Shown piece after piece: positions 7,969-16,966 of a DNA stretch of 64,000 nt. The notes under the pieces are model-generated. The model saw nothing but the letters and a program-made list of their open reading frames with translations. It did not search any database and was not told the DNA's origin. Origin of the DNA: Mangrovicoccus algicola (GTDB taxonomy: Bacteria > Pseudomonadota > Alphaproteobacteria > Rhodobacterales > Rhodobacteraceae); the NCBI RefSeq assembly GCF_014903745.1, contig NZ_JACVXA010000009.1, positions 39,379 to 103,378 on the forward strand. Direction: 5' to 3'. The translations under genes and the position numbers were made by a program. The stretch's first letter is position 1, and each line of letters opens with the position of its first letter.

Positions 7969-8772
7969 TCAGGGATGCGCATGATCCATCAGGCTGCTGC
8001 GCCAGGGGTCGGGCATGTCGGACAGCCGCAGCATCAGCGTATGGATCGCGAAGACCACCGCGCGGCTGCGCGGCAGCCGCAGCAGCACCTGCCGTTCCGA
8101 ACGGACATAATCGCCCCCGGTGCGGCGGGGCCATTTCTCGTCCTCGCGCTGGGGCTGGAACAGCGCCGGATCCTGCGCCAGGTGCATGTTGCTGCGCCAG
8201 ATCGGACGGTCCGGCTGCACCCCGTCCAGCAGCCGCTGGACCCGCTTCGCCACGCCCTCGTCATAATAATCGACCGGCGCATGGATCCGCCCCATGCCGC
8301 GGCCCAGTTTCTGGGACAGGGTCCAGTTGGCCGGAAAGCACAGCACCGCCGCACCCAGCAGATGCTCCTCCGCCCCCTCGGGGCGCAGCATGAGGCAGAG
8401 ATCCTCCTGCACCAGCCGCCCCGCCGTGGCCAGGGGCCGGTCGCGGTCCAGCGGCACGACCCGCCCGTCGGGACATTCCATCATTCCCGGCCGCGCATGA
8501 TAGCCCGGATGCCGCTCCACCGCCTCCAGCACCATGTCCAGAAGCTCCGCCGCCGCCGCCTCGGATCCCGGAAGCCCGGCGATCACCTGCCCGGGGATCT
8601 CGCGGATCAGCCTCTCGCGTTCGGCCATCTGGGCGGCATAGCTGGGCAGGACCCAAAGCCAGGGCGCCTGGCCCAGCGGCTGCGTTCCGGGCAGGCCGTT
8701 GACCCGGCCCCAGAGCGTTTCGGGATCGGCGGGCACCGGGTTCAGGATCGGGAGGGCGGCTTGCAGGGTCAT
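7969..8772 (-). CDS. DUF3445 protein (haem-dependent oxidative N-demethylase-like)
   Basis: A 267-residue cytoplasmic protein of the DUF3445 family. Members studied in other bacteria form the haem-binding, PAS-like subunit of an oxidative N-demethylase acting on dimethylamine. Seen here: PWLWVLPSYAAQMAERERLI, VQEDLCLMLRP, LCFPANWTLSQKLGRGMGRIHAPV, PIWRSNMHLAQDPALFQP and LRLPRSRAVVFAIHT. I chose the ATG at 8772 (MTLQAALPIL) because residues upstream of it are not conserved-looking. No electron-transfer partner genes lie beside it, so its substrate cannot be judged. Confidence 0.8.
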   Translation of the reverse strand: MTLQAALPILNPVPADPETLWGRVNGLPGTQPLGQAPWLWVLPSYAAQMAERERLIREIPGQVIAGLPGSEAAAAELLDMVLEAVERHPGYHARPGMMECPDGRVVPLDRDRPLATAGRLVQEDLCLMLRPEGAEEHLLGAAVLCFPANWTLSQKLGRGMGRIHAPVDYYDEGVAKRVQRLLDGVQPDRPIWRSNMHLAQDPALFQPQREDEKWPRRTGGDYVRSERQVLLRLPRSRAVVFAIHTLMLRLSDMPDPWRSSLMDHAHP

Positions 8773-9011
8773 GCTCCTGTGCAGCACGCGCGCCCTGCGG
8801 GAGCCAAGAGAAATGCGCGCGCCGCACCGCCCGCGCCGCGGAATCCGCCTGTGCTGCCCGCCGGGAAGGCAATGTGCGACATCCGGCGGCGCGGTCACTC
8901 CTGATCCCGTCCCGTCACCCGCGCGTGTCATGGGTTACAGCCGGGTTGAGTTCGGGCGGAACGCGCGACATCTCCGGGTCATTCCCGCCAGCCGCTGCCA
9001 GGAGTCGCCCC

Positions 9012-10070
9012 ATGGTGCCCCAAGAATTCAGCCTTTCCGGCCATGACGGCGCAGACCGGACCGCCCGGCTGCACCTGCCCCAGGATCCGCCCCTGGCCAC
9101 CGCGATCCTCGCGGGAGGATCCGGTCTGGCGGCGCGGCGCATCCTGGCCCGGCTGGGCGCCATGGGCCTGGCCGTGCTGGATCTGGACCCCGGCCCGGAC
9201 GAAGACCCCGCCCCGGCCGGCACGCCCGGCTGCGACCCCGACAGGCTGGTGCGGGCCGCGGCGGCGCTGACGGCGCGGGGCCTGCCCCCGGCCCTGCTGA
9301 TCGGCCAGGGCCGCGGCGGCACCGGGGTGCTGCGCGCGGCAGCGGGAATCGAGGCGGCCCGCGCCATGGTGACGATCTCGCCCCGTTTTGCGGAACCGCC
9401 GCGGCGGCCCGGATCGCAGCCCGCGCTCCTGGTGATCCACGCCGCGCGCGACGGCACCGAGCCCCCTGCCGAGGCGCTGCGGCTGCTGGCCGCCGCGCCG
9501 CATCCGCGGCAGCTGGACATGCCCGACACGGCCGATCCGCAGATGGACAGCCCTGCAGCGGCCGAGGCCTGCGCCGCCGCCGTGGCCCGGTTTGCCGCCG
9601 CGCATCTGCCGCTGTCTCCGCCCGCCCCGCCGATCGGCGCGCCCGAGGGCGTGGTGCGCGTCTCCGAGGCCGATCCGGACGGGTTCCTGCAGGATGTCTC
9701 GCGCGGGCCTTTCCTGCACGGGCTGGCCGATGAACCGCCGGCCTATGGCGGCACCGATCGCGGCCTGACCCCCTATGGCTTCCTTGCCGCCGGGCTGGGC
9801 GCCTGCACCTCGATGACCATCCGGATGTATGCGCGGCGCAAGGGCTGGGCACTGGATCATGTCTCGGTCGAGGTGACCCATGACAAGGTCCATGCGCAGG
9901 ATTTCACGCCCGAGAGCCGTTCCAAGGTCGACCAGTTCCGGAGGGTCATCCGCCTGGAAGGCCGCCTGGACGCGACCCAGCGGCGGCGGCTGATGGAAAT
10001 CGCCGAGCACTGCCCGGTTCACGAGACCCTGGCCGGGAAGGCCCGCATCCTGACCGCACTGGCGGAATGA
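9012..10070 (+). CDS. Alpha/beta-hydrolase-like plus OsmC domain protein with a degenerate hydrolase half
   Basis: A 352-residue two-domain protein. Residues about 215-350 are an OsmC/Ohr-type thiol peroxidase domain with both redox cysteines (AAGLGACTSMTIRMYA and EHCPVHETL). The first 200 residues align in layout with the alpha/beta-hydrolase half of the bifunctional hydrolase/OsmC family. However, the nucleophile elbow normally GxSxGG reads GQGRGG, so the serine is missing, and the loops are shortened. The peroxidase part is probably active and the hydrolase part probably is not. The start ATG follows CAGGAGTCGCCCC, a reasonable ribosome binding site. Confidence 0.82.
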   Translation: MVPQEFSLSGHDGADRTARLHLPQDPPLATAILAGGSGLAARRILARLGAMGLAVLDLDPGPDEDPAPAGTPGCDPDRLVRAAAALTARGLPPALLIGQGRGGTGVLRAAAGIEAARAMVTISPRFAEPPRRPGSQPALLVIHAARDGTEPPAEALRLLAAAPHPRQLDMPDTADPQMDSPAAAEACAAAVARFAAAHLPLSPPAPPIGAPEGVVRVSEADPDGFLQDVSRGPFLHGLADEPPAYGGTDRGLTPYGFLAAGLGACTSMTIRMYARRKGWALDHVSVEVTHDKVHAQDFTPESRSKVDQFRRVIRLEGRLDATQRRRLMEIAEHCPVHETLAGKARILTALAE

Positions 10071-10178
10071 CGCGGGCGCTCCGCCCGTCCTTCCGCGACT
10101 GGACCCCGGGCAGGGAATTGCGCTAGGCCAAGGCCGGGGCCATGTACCGTATGCCCGCCGTCGGAGACCCGTATCGCC

Positions 10179-10619
10179 ATGTCCAGCAAGCAGACCGAAA
10201 CCCTGTCCCTCCTCGGAAAGGAGCTGGGCCAGTTTCTCCTGATCTTCGCCCTCGCCTTCGGGCTGATGCGGCTGCTGGAACATTACTGGCAGGACCCGCT
10301 GAGCATGCTGGCCGGTAGCGCGGGCATCATGGCCGCGATGCTGCTGGTCAAGCGCCGTCTCGCGCTGGTCGTCACCGGCCTGGCCGCGGGCGTGCTGGGG
10401 CCGATGTTCACCATCCATGCGGTGCGCGCCGGGGCGCTGAGCTTCGCCGCGCCGCATCTGGAAGGCGTGCCCGCCTGGCTGTTCACCGCCTGGGGGGCGG
10501 GCGGCGTGTTCTTCGGCTGCCTCTACGGTTTTCTGCAGGTGCTGTTCGCCCAGGCCGAAACGCTGCGCAAGCACGAGAGCCCCCGGCAGGACGATCCCCA
10601 TTCGACCGACGACGCCTGA
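10179..10619 (+). CDS. Conserved hypothetical membrane protein (146 aa)
   Basis: About four hydrophobic helices are visible (FLLIFALAFGLMRLL, MLAGSAGIMAAMLLV, LALVVTGLAAGVLGPMF and a C-terminal WGAGGVFFGCLYGFLQVLF), followed by a charged tail with DDPHSTDDA. No enzymatic motif or family is recognised. It lies between the OsmC protein and a secreted protease, 12 bases before the latter, so the two may share a transcript. Confidence 0.65.
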   Translation: MSSKQTETLSLLGKELGQFLLIFALAFGLMRLLEHYWQDPLSMLAGSAGIMAAMLLVKRRLALVVTGLAAGVLGPMFTIHAVRAGALSFAAPHLEGVPAWLFTAWGAGGVFFGCLYGFLQVLFAQAETLRKHESPRQDDPHSTDDA

Positions 10620-10631
10620 GCCTGCCGCGTC

Positions 10632-11321
10632 ATGGGCCAGGCCGTCACCGCGCAGCTCCGCCCGAAGCGCGGTGGACCGTTCGGGAAAAGGGTGCGGCTC
10701 TGCCTCCTGTCGCTGCTCATCGCGGGCCCGGCCCCCGCGGGCGAGCCCGCGATGCTGCCGGTCGCGGATCATGCGAGATGGCAGGCGATCGGTCGGCTGA
10801 ACCGCGACGGCTATCGCGATCGCGGCATGTGCACCGCCACGCTGATCGGTCCCGATCTCGTCCTGACCGCCGCCCATTGCCTGCGCGACGGCACCGGCGG
10901 CGCCGTCCGGCCGGAGCGGCTGCGCTTCCTCGCGGGGTGGCTGCGCGGCGAGGCCGCCGCCATCGCCCGCATCGCCTCCGTGGAGATGGCCGCGACCGGC
11001 CCCGCCGCCACCGCCACCGACAGGGCGCTGCTGCGCCTGGCGGCGCCCGTGACCACGATCCGGCCCCTGCCCCTGGCCGCCCCCGATCCGGGGCGCCCCG
11101 CGCGCATCCTGGGCTATCGGCGCGATCGGCCGCATGCGCTGAGCGATGCCGGGGACTGCGCGCTGGAGCTGCTGCCCGGCGGCACGATGCGTCTGGGCTG
11201 CCCGGTCACATCCGGCAATTCCGGCGGCCCCGTGCTTCAACGGGGGGAGGCGGGCTGGCAGGTGGTCGGCATCGTCTCGGCGACCGACGGCCGGGAGACG
11301 CTGGCCGCCCCCCTGCCCTGA
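10632..11321 (+). CDS. Secreted trypsin-like serine protease
   Basis: A 229-residue S1/V8-type protease. It has an N-terminal signal sequence (RVRLCLLSLLIAGPAPAGEPA, cleavage near residues 36-38), catalytic His in LVLTAAHCLRDG, Asp in ATDRALLRL and Ser in TSGNSGGPVLQ. The Cys pair around the His loop fits a disulphide. The product is probably periplasmic or exported. Its substrate is unknown. It converges on carD with a hairpin between them. Confidence 0.87.
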   Translation: MGQAVTAQLRPKRGGPFGKRVRLCLLSLLIAGPAPAGEPAMLPVADHARWQAIGRLNRDGYRDRGMCTATLIGPDLVLTAAHCLRDGTGGAVRPERLRFLAGWLRGEAAAIARIASVEMAATGPAATATDRALLRLAAPVTTIRPLPLAAPDPGRPARILGYRRDRPHALSDAGDCALELLPGGTMRLGCPVTSGNSGGPVLQRGEAGWQVVGIVSATDGRETLAAPLP

Positions 11322-11332
11322 TCCGCAAGCAG

Positions 11333-11360
11333 AAGGGGCCGCGCCTCGCGGCACGGCCCC
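11333..11360. terminator. Hairpin between the protease gene and carD
   Basis: AGGGGCCG pairs with CGGCCCCT, with further internal pairing, in the 61-base gap between the two convergent genes. It has no clean T run on either strand, so bidirectional termination is likely but not certain. Confidence 0.5.
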
Positions 11361-11382
11361 TGCAAGATCATGCGACGCGCGA

Positions 11383-11895
11383 TCAGGCGGCGGCGCGGCT
11401 GACCAGGACCTCGCCCACGGTCTTCTGGGCGGCGCCCTCATCCGTGCCGGAGACGGCCGCGACCTCGCGGGTCAGGCGCTCCAGCGCGGCCTCGTAGAGC
11501 TGACGCTCGGAATAGGACTGTTCGCGCTGATCATCGGCGCGATGCAGGTCGCGCACCACCTCGGCAATGGAAATCAGGTCGCCGGAATTGATCTTCTGTT
11601 CATATTCCTGGGCCCGGCGCGACCACATCGCGCGTTTCACCTTGGCCTTGCCGCGCAGCGTGTCCATCGCCTTGGTCACGACATCGGGGCTGGACAGCGA
11701 ACGCATCCCGACCTCGGCCGCCTTGGCGGTGGGAACGCGCAGGGTCATCTTGTCCTTTTCAAAAGAGATCACGAACAGTTCCAGCGTGATGCCGGCAATG
11801 TCCTGTTCCTCGATCGATACGATCTGCCCCACTCCATGGGCCGGGTAGACAACGTAGTCGTTCGGGCGGAATTCAGACATCTTCGCTTTGCTCAT
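11383..11895 (-). CDS. carD: CarD-family transcription regulator
   Basis: A 170-residue CarD/CdnL-type protein. Its N-terminal Tudor-like RNA-polymerase interaction domain is EFRPNDYVVYPAHGVGQIVSIEEQ, followed by a helical DNA-binding domain containing MWSRRAQEYEQKINSGD and ERQLYEAALERLTREVA. It stabilises open promoter complexes through the RNA polymerase beta subunit. In Rhodobacter it affects rRNA and other promoters that lack the -7T. The start is ATG 11895 (MSKAKMSEF), matching the usual family N-terminus. Confidence 0.95.
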   Translation of the reverse strand: MSKAKMSEFRPNDYVVYPAHGVGQIVSIEEQDIAGITLELFVISFEKDKMTLRVPTAKAAEVGMRSLSSPDVVTKAMDTLRGKAKVKRAMWSRRAQEYEQKINSGDLISIAEVVRDLHRADDQREQSYSERQLYEAALERLTREVAAVSGTDEGAAQKTVGEVLVSRAAA

Positions 11896-12243
11896 CGCGG
11901 TATAATCCTCAGGCTTTCCCCAGCGTCCGCCCCCCGGGACCCCCTTGCCGACACAAAAACACTTCGTCGCAAACCGGGCGCCACAGGGCAAAAAAACGAC
12001 CGCACGGTTGTGCCGGCCGCTTGAGACGGGACTTGTTTGTGACGCAGGTATAACAAAAAATGGGCAGGAAAAAAAGTCCTGCCGCCTGCATGGCCGCCAT
12101 GTCAGGCCAGATTCCCGGGAATCCGGCGCGATCTGCCGATTTTCAGGGCGCGGGCCCCTCTGCCGCCAGCAAACATCCACATGCCTTCGGATGCAAGCCG
12201 GTTTTCAGCGCATCTGCCGGAGAAACCGCCCCGCAGGCGATTC
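11896..12243. other. Intergenic region between carD and fdxA (348 bases)
   Basis: This gap holds a terminator-like hairpin for fdxA at 12055-12083 and, between it and carD, sequence likely to contain the carD promoter, for example TATACC on the minus strand near 12048-12053. A palindrome ATTCCCGGGAAT sits at about 12111-12122. I see no additional protein gene or recognisable RNA. Confidence 0.5.
12055..12083 (-). terminator. Terminator of fdxA (minus strand)
   Basis: Read on the minus strand, GGCAGGA pairs with TCCTGCC around a T-rich seven-base loop and is followed by CATTTTTTG. It lies about 160 bases after the fdxA stop. Confidence 0.65.
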
Positions 12244-12582
12244 TCAGCTTCCCTCGCCGGGCGCCTCGGAGAAGTACTTCTCCATCTTGCCCTCTTCGCC
12301 GTCCCGTTCGGCGGCTTCGGGCAACGGGTCCTTCTTCTCGACGATGACCGGCCACAGCTCGCTGTACTTGCGGTTGAATTCCACCCATTGCTCCATCCCC
12401 GGCTCGGTATCGGGGCGGATCGCATCGGCGGGACATTCGGGTTCGCAGACCCCGCAATCGATGCATTCGTCGGGATGGATGACCAGCGTGTTCTCGCCCT
12501 CGTAGAAGCAATCCACGGGGCAGACTTCGACGCAGTCGGTGTATTTGCAAGCGATGCAGTTTTCGGTGACGACGTAGGTCAT
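12244..12582 (-). CDS. fdxA: 7Fe ferredoxin (3Fe-4S plus 4Fe-4S)
   Basis: A 112-residue ferredoxin of the FdxA type. The N-terminal cluster motifs are [18 protein letters not shown] and [14 protein letters not shown]-terminal extension of about 50 residues ([20 protein letters not shown]) is typical of the alphaproteobacterial form. It is a small cytoplasmic electron carrier whose partner is not indicated here. The start ATG is 12582 (MTYVVTENC). Confidence 0.96.
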   Translation of the reverse strand: MTYVVTENCIACKYTDCVEVCPVDCFYEGENTLVIHPDECIDCGVCEPECPADAIRPDTEPGMEQWVEFNRKYSELWPVIVEKKDPLPEAAERDGEEGKMEKYFSEAPGEGS

Positions 12583-12628
12583 GGACTCTCTCGATTGATC
12601 AGCCCGGTCCTTAAGGCCTGAGCCCGGG

Positions 12629-12994
12629 TCATTCAAGCGCCGAACGTTTCAGAGCGCGGGCCCGGTCGCGTTCGCGGCGGCTGGGGGCCGGACCTGCCGC
12701 GGGGGCGGCGGGATCGCGCGGGACCTCCGGGGTCAGATCGTGGTAGAGCGCCTGCGCCTCGGGGGCCGGGCCGCGGCGGGTGCCGATTCCCAGCACGCGG
12801 ATCACGCGGATCCGTCCGCCCTGCGGAAAGGTCAGCGTATCGCCCGGCTTGACCACCTGCGCCGCCTTGCGGACATGGGCGCCGTTGAGCCTCAGCTGGC
12901 CGGAGCCGACGAGTTCCGCCGCCAGCCCCCGCGTCTTGAAGAAGCGCGCCTGCCAGAGCCATTTATCGACCCGCAGCCGCGCCTCCTGGGACAT
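12629..12994 (-). CDS. S4-domain RNA-binding protein (Hsp15-like)
   Basis: A 121-residue protein with an S4 fold at residues about 5-60 ([20 protein letters not shown], then [20 protein letters not shown]) and a basic C-terminal tail ([13 protein letters not shown]). Relatives include Hsp15, which rescues stalled 50S subunits carrying a nascent chain. The ATG shares its A with the helicase stop (TGATG), so it is translationally coupled to an RNA helicase, which supports a role in RNA or ribosome metabolism. Confidence 0.88.
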   Translation of the reverse strand: MSQEARLRVDKWLWQARFFKTRGLAAELVGSGQLRLNGAHVRKAAQVVKPGDTLTFPQGGRIRVIRVLGIGTRRGPAPEAQALYHDLTPEVPRDPAAPAAGPAPSRRERDRARALKRSALE

Positions 12995-15900
12995 CAGCCC
13001 TTGTCCTTCAGCCCCATCAGCGCGGCGGCGAAGGGGTTGTCGGGATCGATGGCCTTTTCCTTGCGCTGCGGCTTGGCGGAATAGACCTTGGCGCCCTGAT
13101 CCTTGCGGGGGCCGTCCTTGTTCCAGTCGCGCTTGCCGCCGGGCTTGCCCTTGCCGCGGGGCTTGCCGCCCTCGCTGCGGGGCTTGCCGTCGCCGCGCCC
13201 CTGACCGCCGCCCTCGCCGCGGGAGGATCTGCGTCCGCCGCCCGAGCGGTCGCCGCCTCGGCGCCGGGGCGCCCAGGCGAAGGTGTAGAACACCTCGGTC
13301 ACGGTTTCGCCCTCGACGGGGGCCTCCGCGGGCGCTTCGGGCTGAGCCTCCGGCGCATCGGCGACGACGATCTGCTCCCCGGCCGCCGGCGCCGCGCCGG
13401 TCTCTTCCGCGGAAGGCTCCACCGACAGAAGATCGGGCTCGGCCGCGACATCGGTTTCCGGACCTGCGGCCTCGGAGACTTCCTCGGCCAGCATCGGACC
13501 CTCGGCATCCACCGCCGGAACCACCGCCTCGGCAGCGGCCGGATCGGCGAGCGGATCGTCCCCCTCGGGATCGGTCACGGCGGCCACTTCGGCGGGCAGA
13601 TCCTCGGCCGGTGCCGCATCCTCGGCCGCCGGAACGGCCGCGGGGGCCACGGGTTTCACCTTCTGGCGCTCGCCGCGTTCCGCCTTGTAGCCCAGACCCT
13701 GCATCAGGTCGGCGAACTGCTCCAGCGTCATGCCGGTGATCGACAGCATGTCGGGCGTGGCCTCGAAGCCGCCGCGCGTATCCTGGGCGCGCAGCAGGTC
13801 GGCCAGACGTTCCAGCATGTCGATGCGGATCGAGCGCTGGCCGGCGGGGCGGTAGCCCGCCATCGCGTGATAGCCTTCGGGGGCCTGCGCATCGGTCGGC
13901 ACGGTGACCAGGCCGGGCGGCGGCGCGGAGGGGAAGTCGTCCAGATTGCGTTCCAGCGACCACAGCAGCAGCCGCAGCCGGGTCGGCGCGGGCTTCAGCA
14001 GAAGCGGCATGAAGATGGTGAACTGGCCGAATCGCACGCCATGCTTGCGCAGCTGTCCGCGGGTCTCCTGATCCAGCGCCTTGACCTCGTTCGCGATCGC
14101 GTCGCGCGGGATCACGCCCTGGCCTTCCAGCATCCGGAAGGCAAAGCCCTTGGCCTGCGGGCTCAGCGCCTCGTCGCGCGACATCGCCAGGAGCGGCTCG
14201 AAGGCAGCGGCGACCTTGCGGTCGATGAAATGCTGCAGCCGGCGCTGCACCTTCTGCGCCACGTCATGGCCCGCCTCGTCATCGACGAAGGCCTTCACCT
14301 GCGGACGCAGCGTCTCGGCACCGGCGACCAGCTTGCCGACGGCATGTTCGCCCCACATCAGCCCGCCCTGGTCGGTGAAGTCGAGCTCGGTATCGGGCGC
14401 ATTGTAGAACCGGTCGGCGCGCAGGTGGAATTCCGGCGCAAGCGCCGCCACCGCCGCCTGTCGCAGCGTCTTGGCCTCGTCCGCCGTCGCGGCCTTGTCC
14501 TGGCTGAACCGGAATCCCTCCAGCCGTCCGACGAACTGGCCCTCGACGGTCACTTCGCCCTTGTCATTCACCTCAGCCACAAGGCTCTCCTTCTCCTTCA
14601 ACCGCCGCAGCAGGACACTGGTGCGGCGATCTACAAATCTCTGGGTCAGCCGCGCGTGAAGCGCATCCGACAGGCGGTCTTCTACAGAACGAGTCACTTC
14701 GCGCCAATGGCTTTCGTCATCCAGCCAGCCCTGGCGCTGCGCCACGTAGGTCCATGTGCGAATATAGGCCAGACGCTTGGAAAGTGCATCGATATCACCC
14801 TCCGTCCGGTCGATCCGGCGGACCTGCGCCGCCATCCAGTCATCCCCGATTCGCCCCTGGTCATGCAGGAACCCGTAGATCTGCTCCAGCAGCGCGGCAT
14901 GCTCGGTCTCGGAAATGCCGCGGAAATCGGGAATCCGGCAGACATCCCACAAGAGCCGGATCGACTTCGTGTTGTTGGCGCGGTTGCGCACATCGACGGA
15001 GGAGGCCAGGGATTTCAGCGCCAGCACGTCATCGGCATCGCGCGCCCGCGTCAGCAATTCGTGGTGGGTATGTTCTTCCAGCGAGGCGATCAGCCCGCCG
15101 AGATTGGCGAAATTCAGCCGCGAATTGCGCCATTGCAGCTTGGTCACCGGGGCGAAGCGGTTGCCGACAATCGCCTCGGCCAGGTCCTCGTGCAGGGGCC
15201 GCGCCTCGCCGGTGACGCCGAACGTGCCGTCCTCGGTATGGCGCCCCGCCCGCCCGGCGATCTGGGCCAGTTCGTTGGGCTGCAGCGGGCGCATCCGGCG
15301 GCCGTCGAATTTATGGGTCGAGGAAAAGGCCACGTGGCGGATGTCCAGGTTCAGCCCCATCCCGATCGCGTCGGTCGCCACCAGGTAATCGACATCGCCG
15401 TTCTGGTACATCTCGACCTGCGCGTTGCGCGTGCGCGGGCTCAGCGCGCCCATCACCACCGCCGCGCCGCCCTTCAAGCGGCGGATCACCTCGGCGATGG
15501 AATAGACCGAATCGACCGAGAACCCGACGATGGCCGATCGTGCGGGCATCCGGCTGATCTTCCTGGAACCGGTATAGGTCAGCTCGGAGAAGCGTTCGCG
15601 CGTGTGGAACGTGGCCTCGGGCACCAGCGCCGCGATGGCGCCGCGCATCGTCGCCGCGCCGAGGAACATCGTTTCCTGGAATCCCCGCGCCCGCAGCAGA
15701 CGGTCGGTGAAGACATGGCCGCGCTCGGGATCGGCGCAAAGCTGGATTTCGTCGATCGCCAGGAAATCCGCGCCCAGACCCTCGGGCATCGCCTCCACCG
15801 TGCAGACCCAGTACTGGGTGCGCTCGGGCACGATGCGTTCCTCGCCGGTGACCAGCGCCACAACCGACGGCCCGCGCTTCGCCACGATCCGGTCATAGAC

Positions 15901-16032
15901 CTCCCGCGCCAGCAGGCGCAGCGGCAGGCCGATGACCCCGGTGCGGTAGGACAGCATCCGCTCGATGGCGTAATGCGTCTTGCCGGTATTCGTCGGACCC
16001 AGGACTGCCTGGACCCTGCCTCGCGCCGTCAT
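12994..16032 (-). CDS. SUV3-like ATP-dependent RNA helicase with long C-terminal tail
   Basis: A 1012-residue superfamily 2 helicase of the type related to mitochondrial SUV3. Motif I is LGPTNTGKTHYAIERML (residues about 11-27), motif II is AIDEIQL (DEIQ), motif III is LGAATMRG, motif V is ATDAIGMGLN and motif VI is QIAGRAGRH. SUV3-type C-terminal domains follow to about residue 790. Beyond that is a low-complexity Ala/Glu/Pro-rich segment (about 790-915) and a Gly/Arg/Lys-rich tail (about 920-1000) suited to RNA binding. It probably unwinds structured RNA for decay. The S4 gene is coupled to its stop. Confidence 0.92.
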   Translation of the reverse strand: MTARGRVQAVLGPTNTGKTHYAIERMLSYRTGVIGLPLRLLAREVYDRIVAKRGPSVVALVTGEERIVPERTQYWVCTVEAMPEGLGADFLAIDEIQLCADPERGHVFTDRLLRARGFQETMFLGAATMRGAIAALVPEATFHTRERFSELTYTGSRKISRMPARSAIVGFSVDSVYSIAEVIRRLKGGAAVVMGALSPRTRNAQVEMYQNGDVDYLVATDAIGMGLNLDIRHVAFSSTHKFDGRRMRPLQPNELAQIAGRAGRHTEDGTFGVTGEARPLHEDLAEAIVGNRFAPVTKLQWRNSRLNFANLGGLIASLEEHTHHELLTRARDADDVLALKSLASSVDVRNRANNTKSIRLLWDVCRIPDFRGISETEHAALLEQIYGFLHDQGRIGDDWMAAQVRRIDRTEGDIDALSKRLAYIRTWTYVAQRQGWLDDESHWREVTRSVEDRLSDALHARLTQRFVDRRTSVLLRRLKEKESLVAEVNDKGEVTVEGQFVGRLEGFRFSQDKAATADEAKTLRQAAVAALAPEFHLRADRFYNAPDTELDFTDQGGLMWGEHAVGKLVAGAETLRPQVKAFVDDEAGHDVAQKVQRRLQHFIDRKVAAAFEPLLAMSRDEALSPQAKGFAFRMLEGQGVIPRDAIANEVKALDQETRGQLRKHGVRFGQFTIFMPLLLKPAPTRLRLLLWSLERNLDDFPSAPPPGLVTVPTDAQAPEGYHAMAGYRPAGQRSIRIDMLERLADLLRAQDTRGGFEATPDMLSITGMTLEQFADLMQGLGYKAERGERQKVKPVAPAAVPAAEDAAPAEDLPAEVAAVTDPEGDDPLADPAAAEAVVPAVDAEGPMLAEEVSEAAGPETDVAAEPDLLSVEPSAEETGAAPAAGEQIVVADAPEAQPEAPAEAPVEGETVTEVFYTFAWAPRRRGGDRSGGGRRSSRGEGGGQGRGDGKPRSEGGKPRGKGKPGGKRDWNKDGPRKDQGAKVYSAKPQRKEKAIDPDNPFAAALMGLKDKG

Positions 16033-16057
16033 TGGTGATTTCCCTGAAATGGGCGGG

Positions 16058-16612
16058 TCAGATCTCCTGCTCGCCCAGTTCCCTTTTGATCCGCTCGATG
16101 GCCTCTTCTACGGGGGGCTGGTGCGGATGTATAGCCAGTGCGGCACCGTAGACCTCCAGCGCCTGCTGCCGGTGGCCCAGTTCCTCCAGGATCATGCCGA
16201 AGCCCGACAGCGCCCCGAAATGCCGCGGATTCAGCGCCAGCGCCCGTTCGATATCGGCCACGGCAAGCCCCAGCTCGCCCTCCTGGTAGAAGGCGGTGGC
16301 GCGGGCGTTCCAGCCCTCGGCGAAATCCGGTGCATGATCGGTCAGCGCGGTCAGGTGGTCGACCGCCGCCTGCAGGTCCCCCGCCTCCATCGCCTCGCGC
16401 CCGCGCTGCAGCAGCAGGTCCATCGCCGGAGAGCCCGATCTCGACCATTCCTGCCAGATCTGCGCCTCGACCCCCTGCCAATCGGCAGCCTGCGGATCCT
16501 GCAGCTCGGCGAAGAGCTCGTCCAGGCGGTCCGGGTCCGCGACGGCAGGCGACGTAACGGAACAGGCCAGGGCAAGGAAAACCGGTTTCAATAGCGGCGA
16601 AGGTCTGGTCAT
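16058..16612 (-). CDS. Secreted TPR-repeat protein
   Basis: A 184-residue protein with a signal peptide (LLKPVFLALACSVTSPAVADPD; a Cys lies inside the hydrophobic core but I see no clean lipobox) and about three tetratricopeptide repeats, for example GREAMEAGDLQAAVDHLTAL, NARATAFYQEGELGLAVADI and GFGMILEELGHRQQALEVYG. It is probably a periplasmic scaffold. It lies 25 bases upstream of the helicase gene on the same strand and may share its promoter. I chose ATG 16612 because the signal peptide begins there. Confidence 0.8.
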   Translation of the reverse strand: MTRPSPLLKPVFLALACSVTSPAVADPDRLDELFAELQDPQAADWQGVEAQIWQEWSRSGSPAMDLLLQRGREAMEAGDLQAAVDHLTALTDHAPDFAEGWNARATAFYQEGELGLAVADIERALALNPRHFGALSGFGMILEELGHRQQALEVYGAALAIHPHQPPVEEAIERIKRELGEQEI

Positions 16613-16675
16613 ACTCGGATCATAGCCGGTCCGGGCGATTTGGCCCAGACCCATCGTGACGGAGAAGGGGCCGAC

Positions 16676-16966
16676 ATGAGCAATGTGATCGACGGGGCCG
16701 TGACCGCCCTGCGCGCCAAGCTGGGCGACGGGTTCGACGGGTCCGCGAAATTCCACATCCTCGACGAAGGCTGCATCGTGGCGGATGGCGCGGGCGTGCG
16801 CGAGGCCGACGAGGAGACCGACGTGACGCTTTCGGCCGATCGCGAGACCTTCGAGGCGATGCTTGCGGGCGAGCTCGACCCCTCCAGCGCCTTCATGTCG
16901 GGCCGCCTGAAGATCGAGGGCGACATGGGCGCGGCGATGAAGCTGGGCGCCGCCCTGTCCGGATGA
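16676..16966 (+). CDS. SCP2 sterol-binding domain protein
   Basis: A 96-residue protein made of a single SCP2 lipid-binding fold: AKFHILDEGCIVADGAGV, then TDVTLSADRETFEAMLAGEL and SAFMSGRLKIEGDMGAAMKLG. It binds hydrophobic ligands such as fatty acyl or sterol-like molecules. The stop overlaps the next gene's start as ATGA, so it is coupled to the lipase-like hydrolase, which hints at a shared lipid substrate. Confidence 0.92.
   Translation: MSNVIDGAVTALRAKLGDGFDGSAKFHILDEGCIVADGAGVREADEETDVTLSADRETFEAMLAGELDPSSAFMSGRLKIEGDMGAAMKLGAALSG

Noticed and set aside
13867..16038. A very long open frame (over 700 codons) opposite the SUV3-like helicase
   Set aside because: It is a shadow of a high-GC gene. 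The opposite strand has full helicase motifs while this frame has no recognisable domain.
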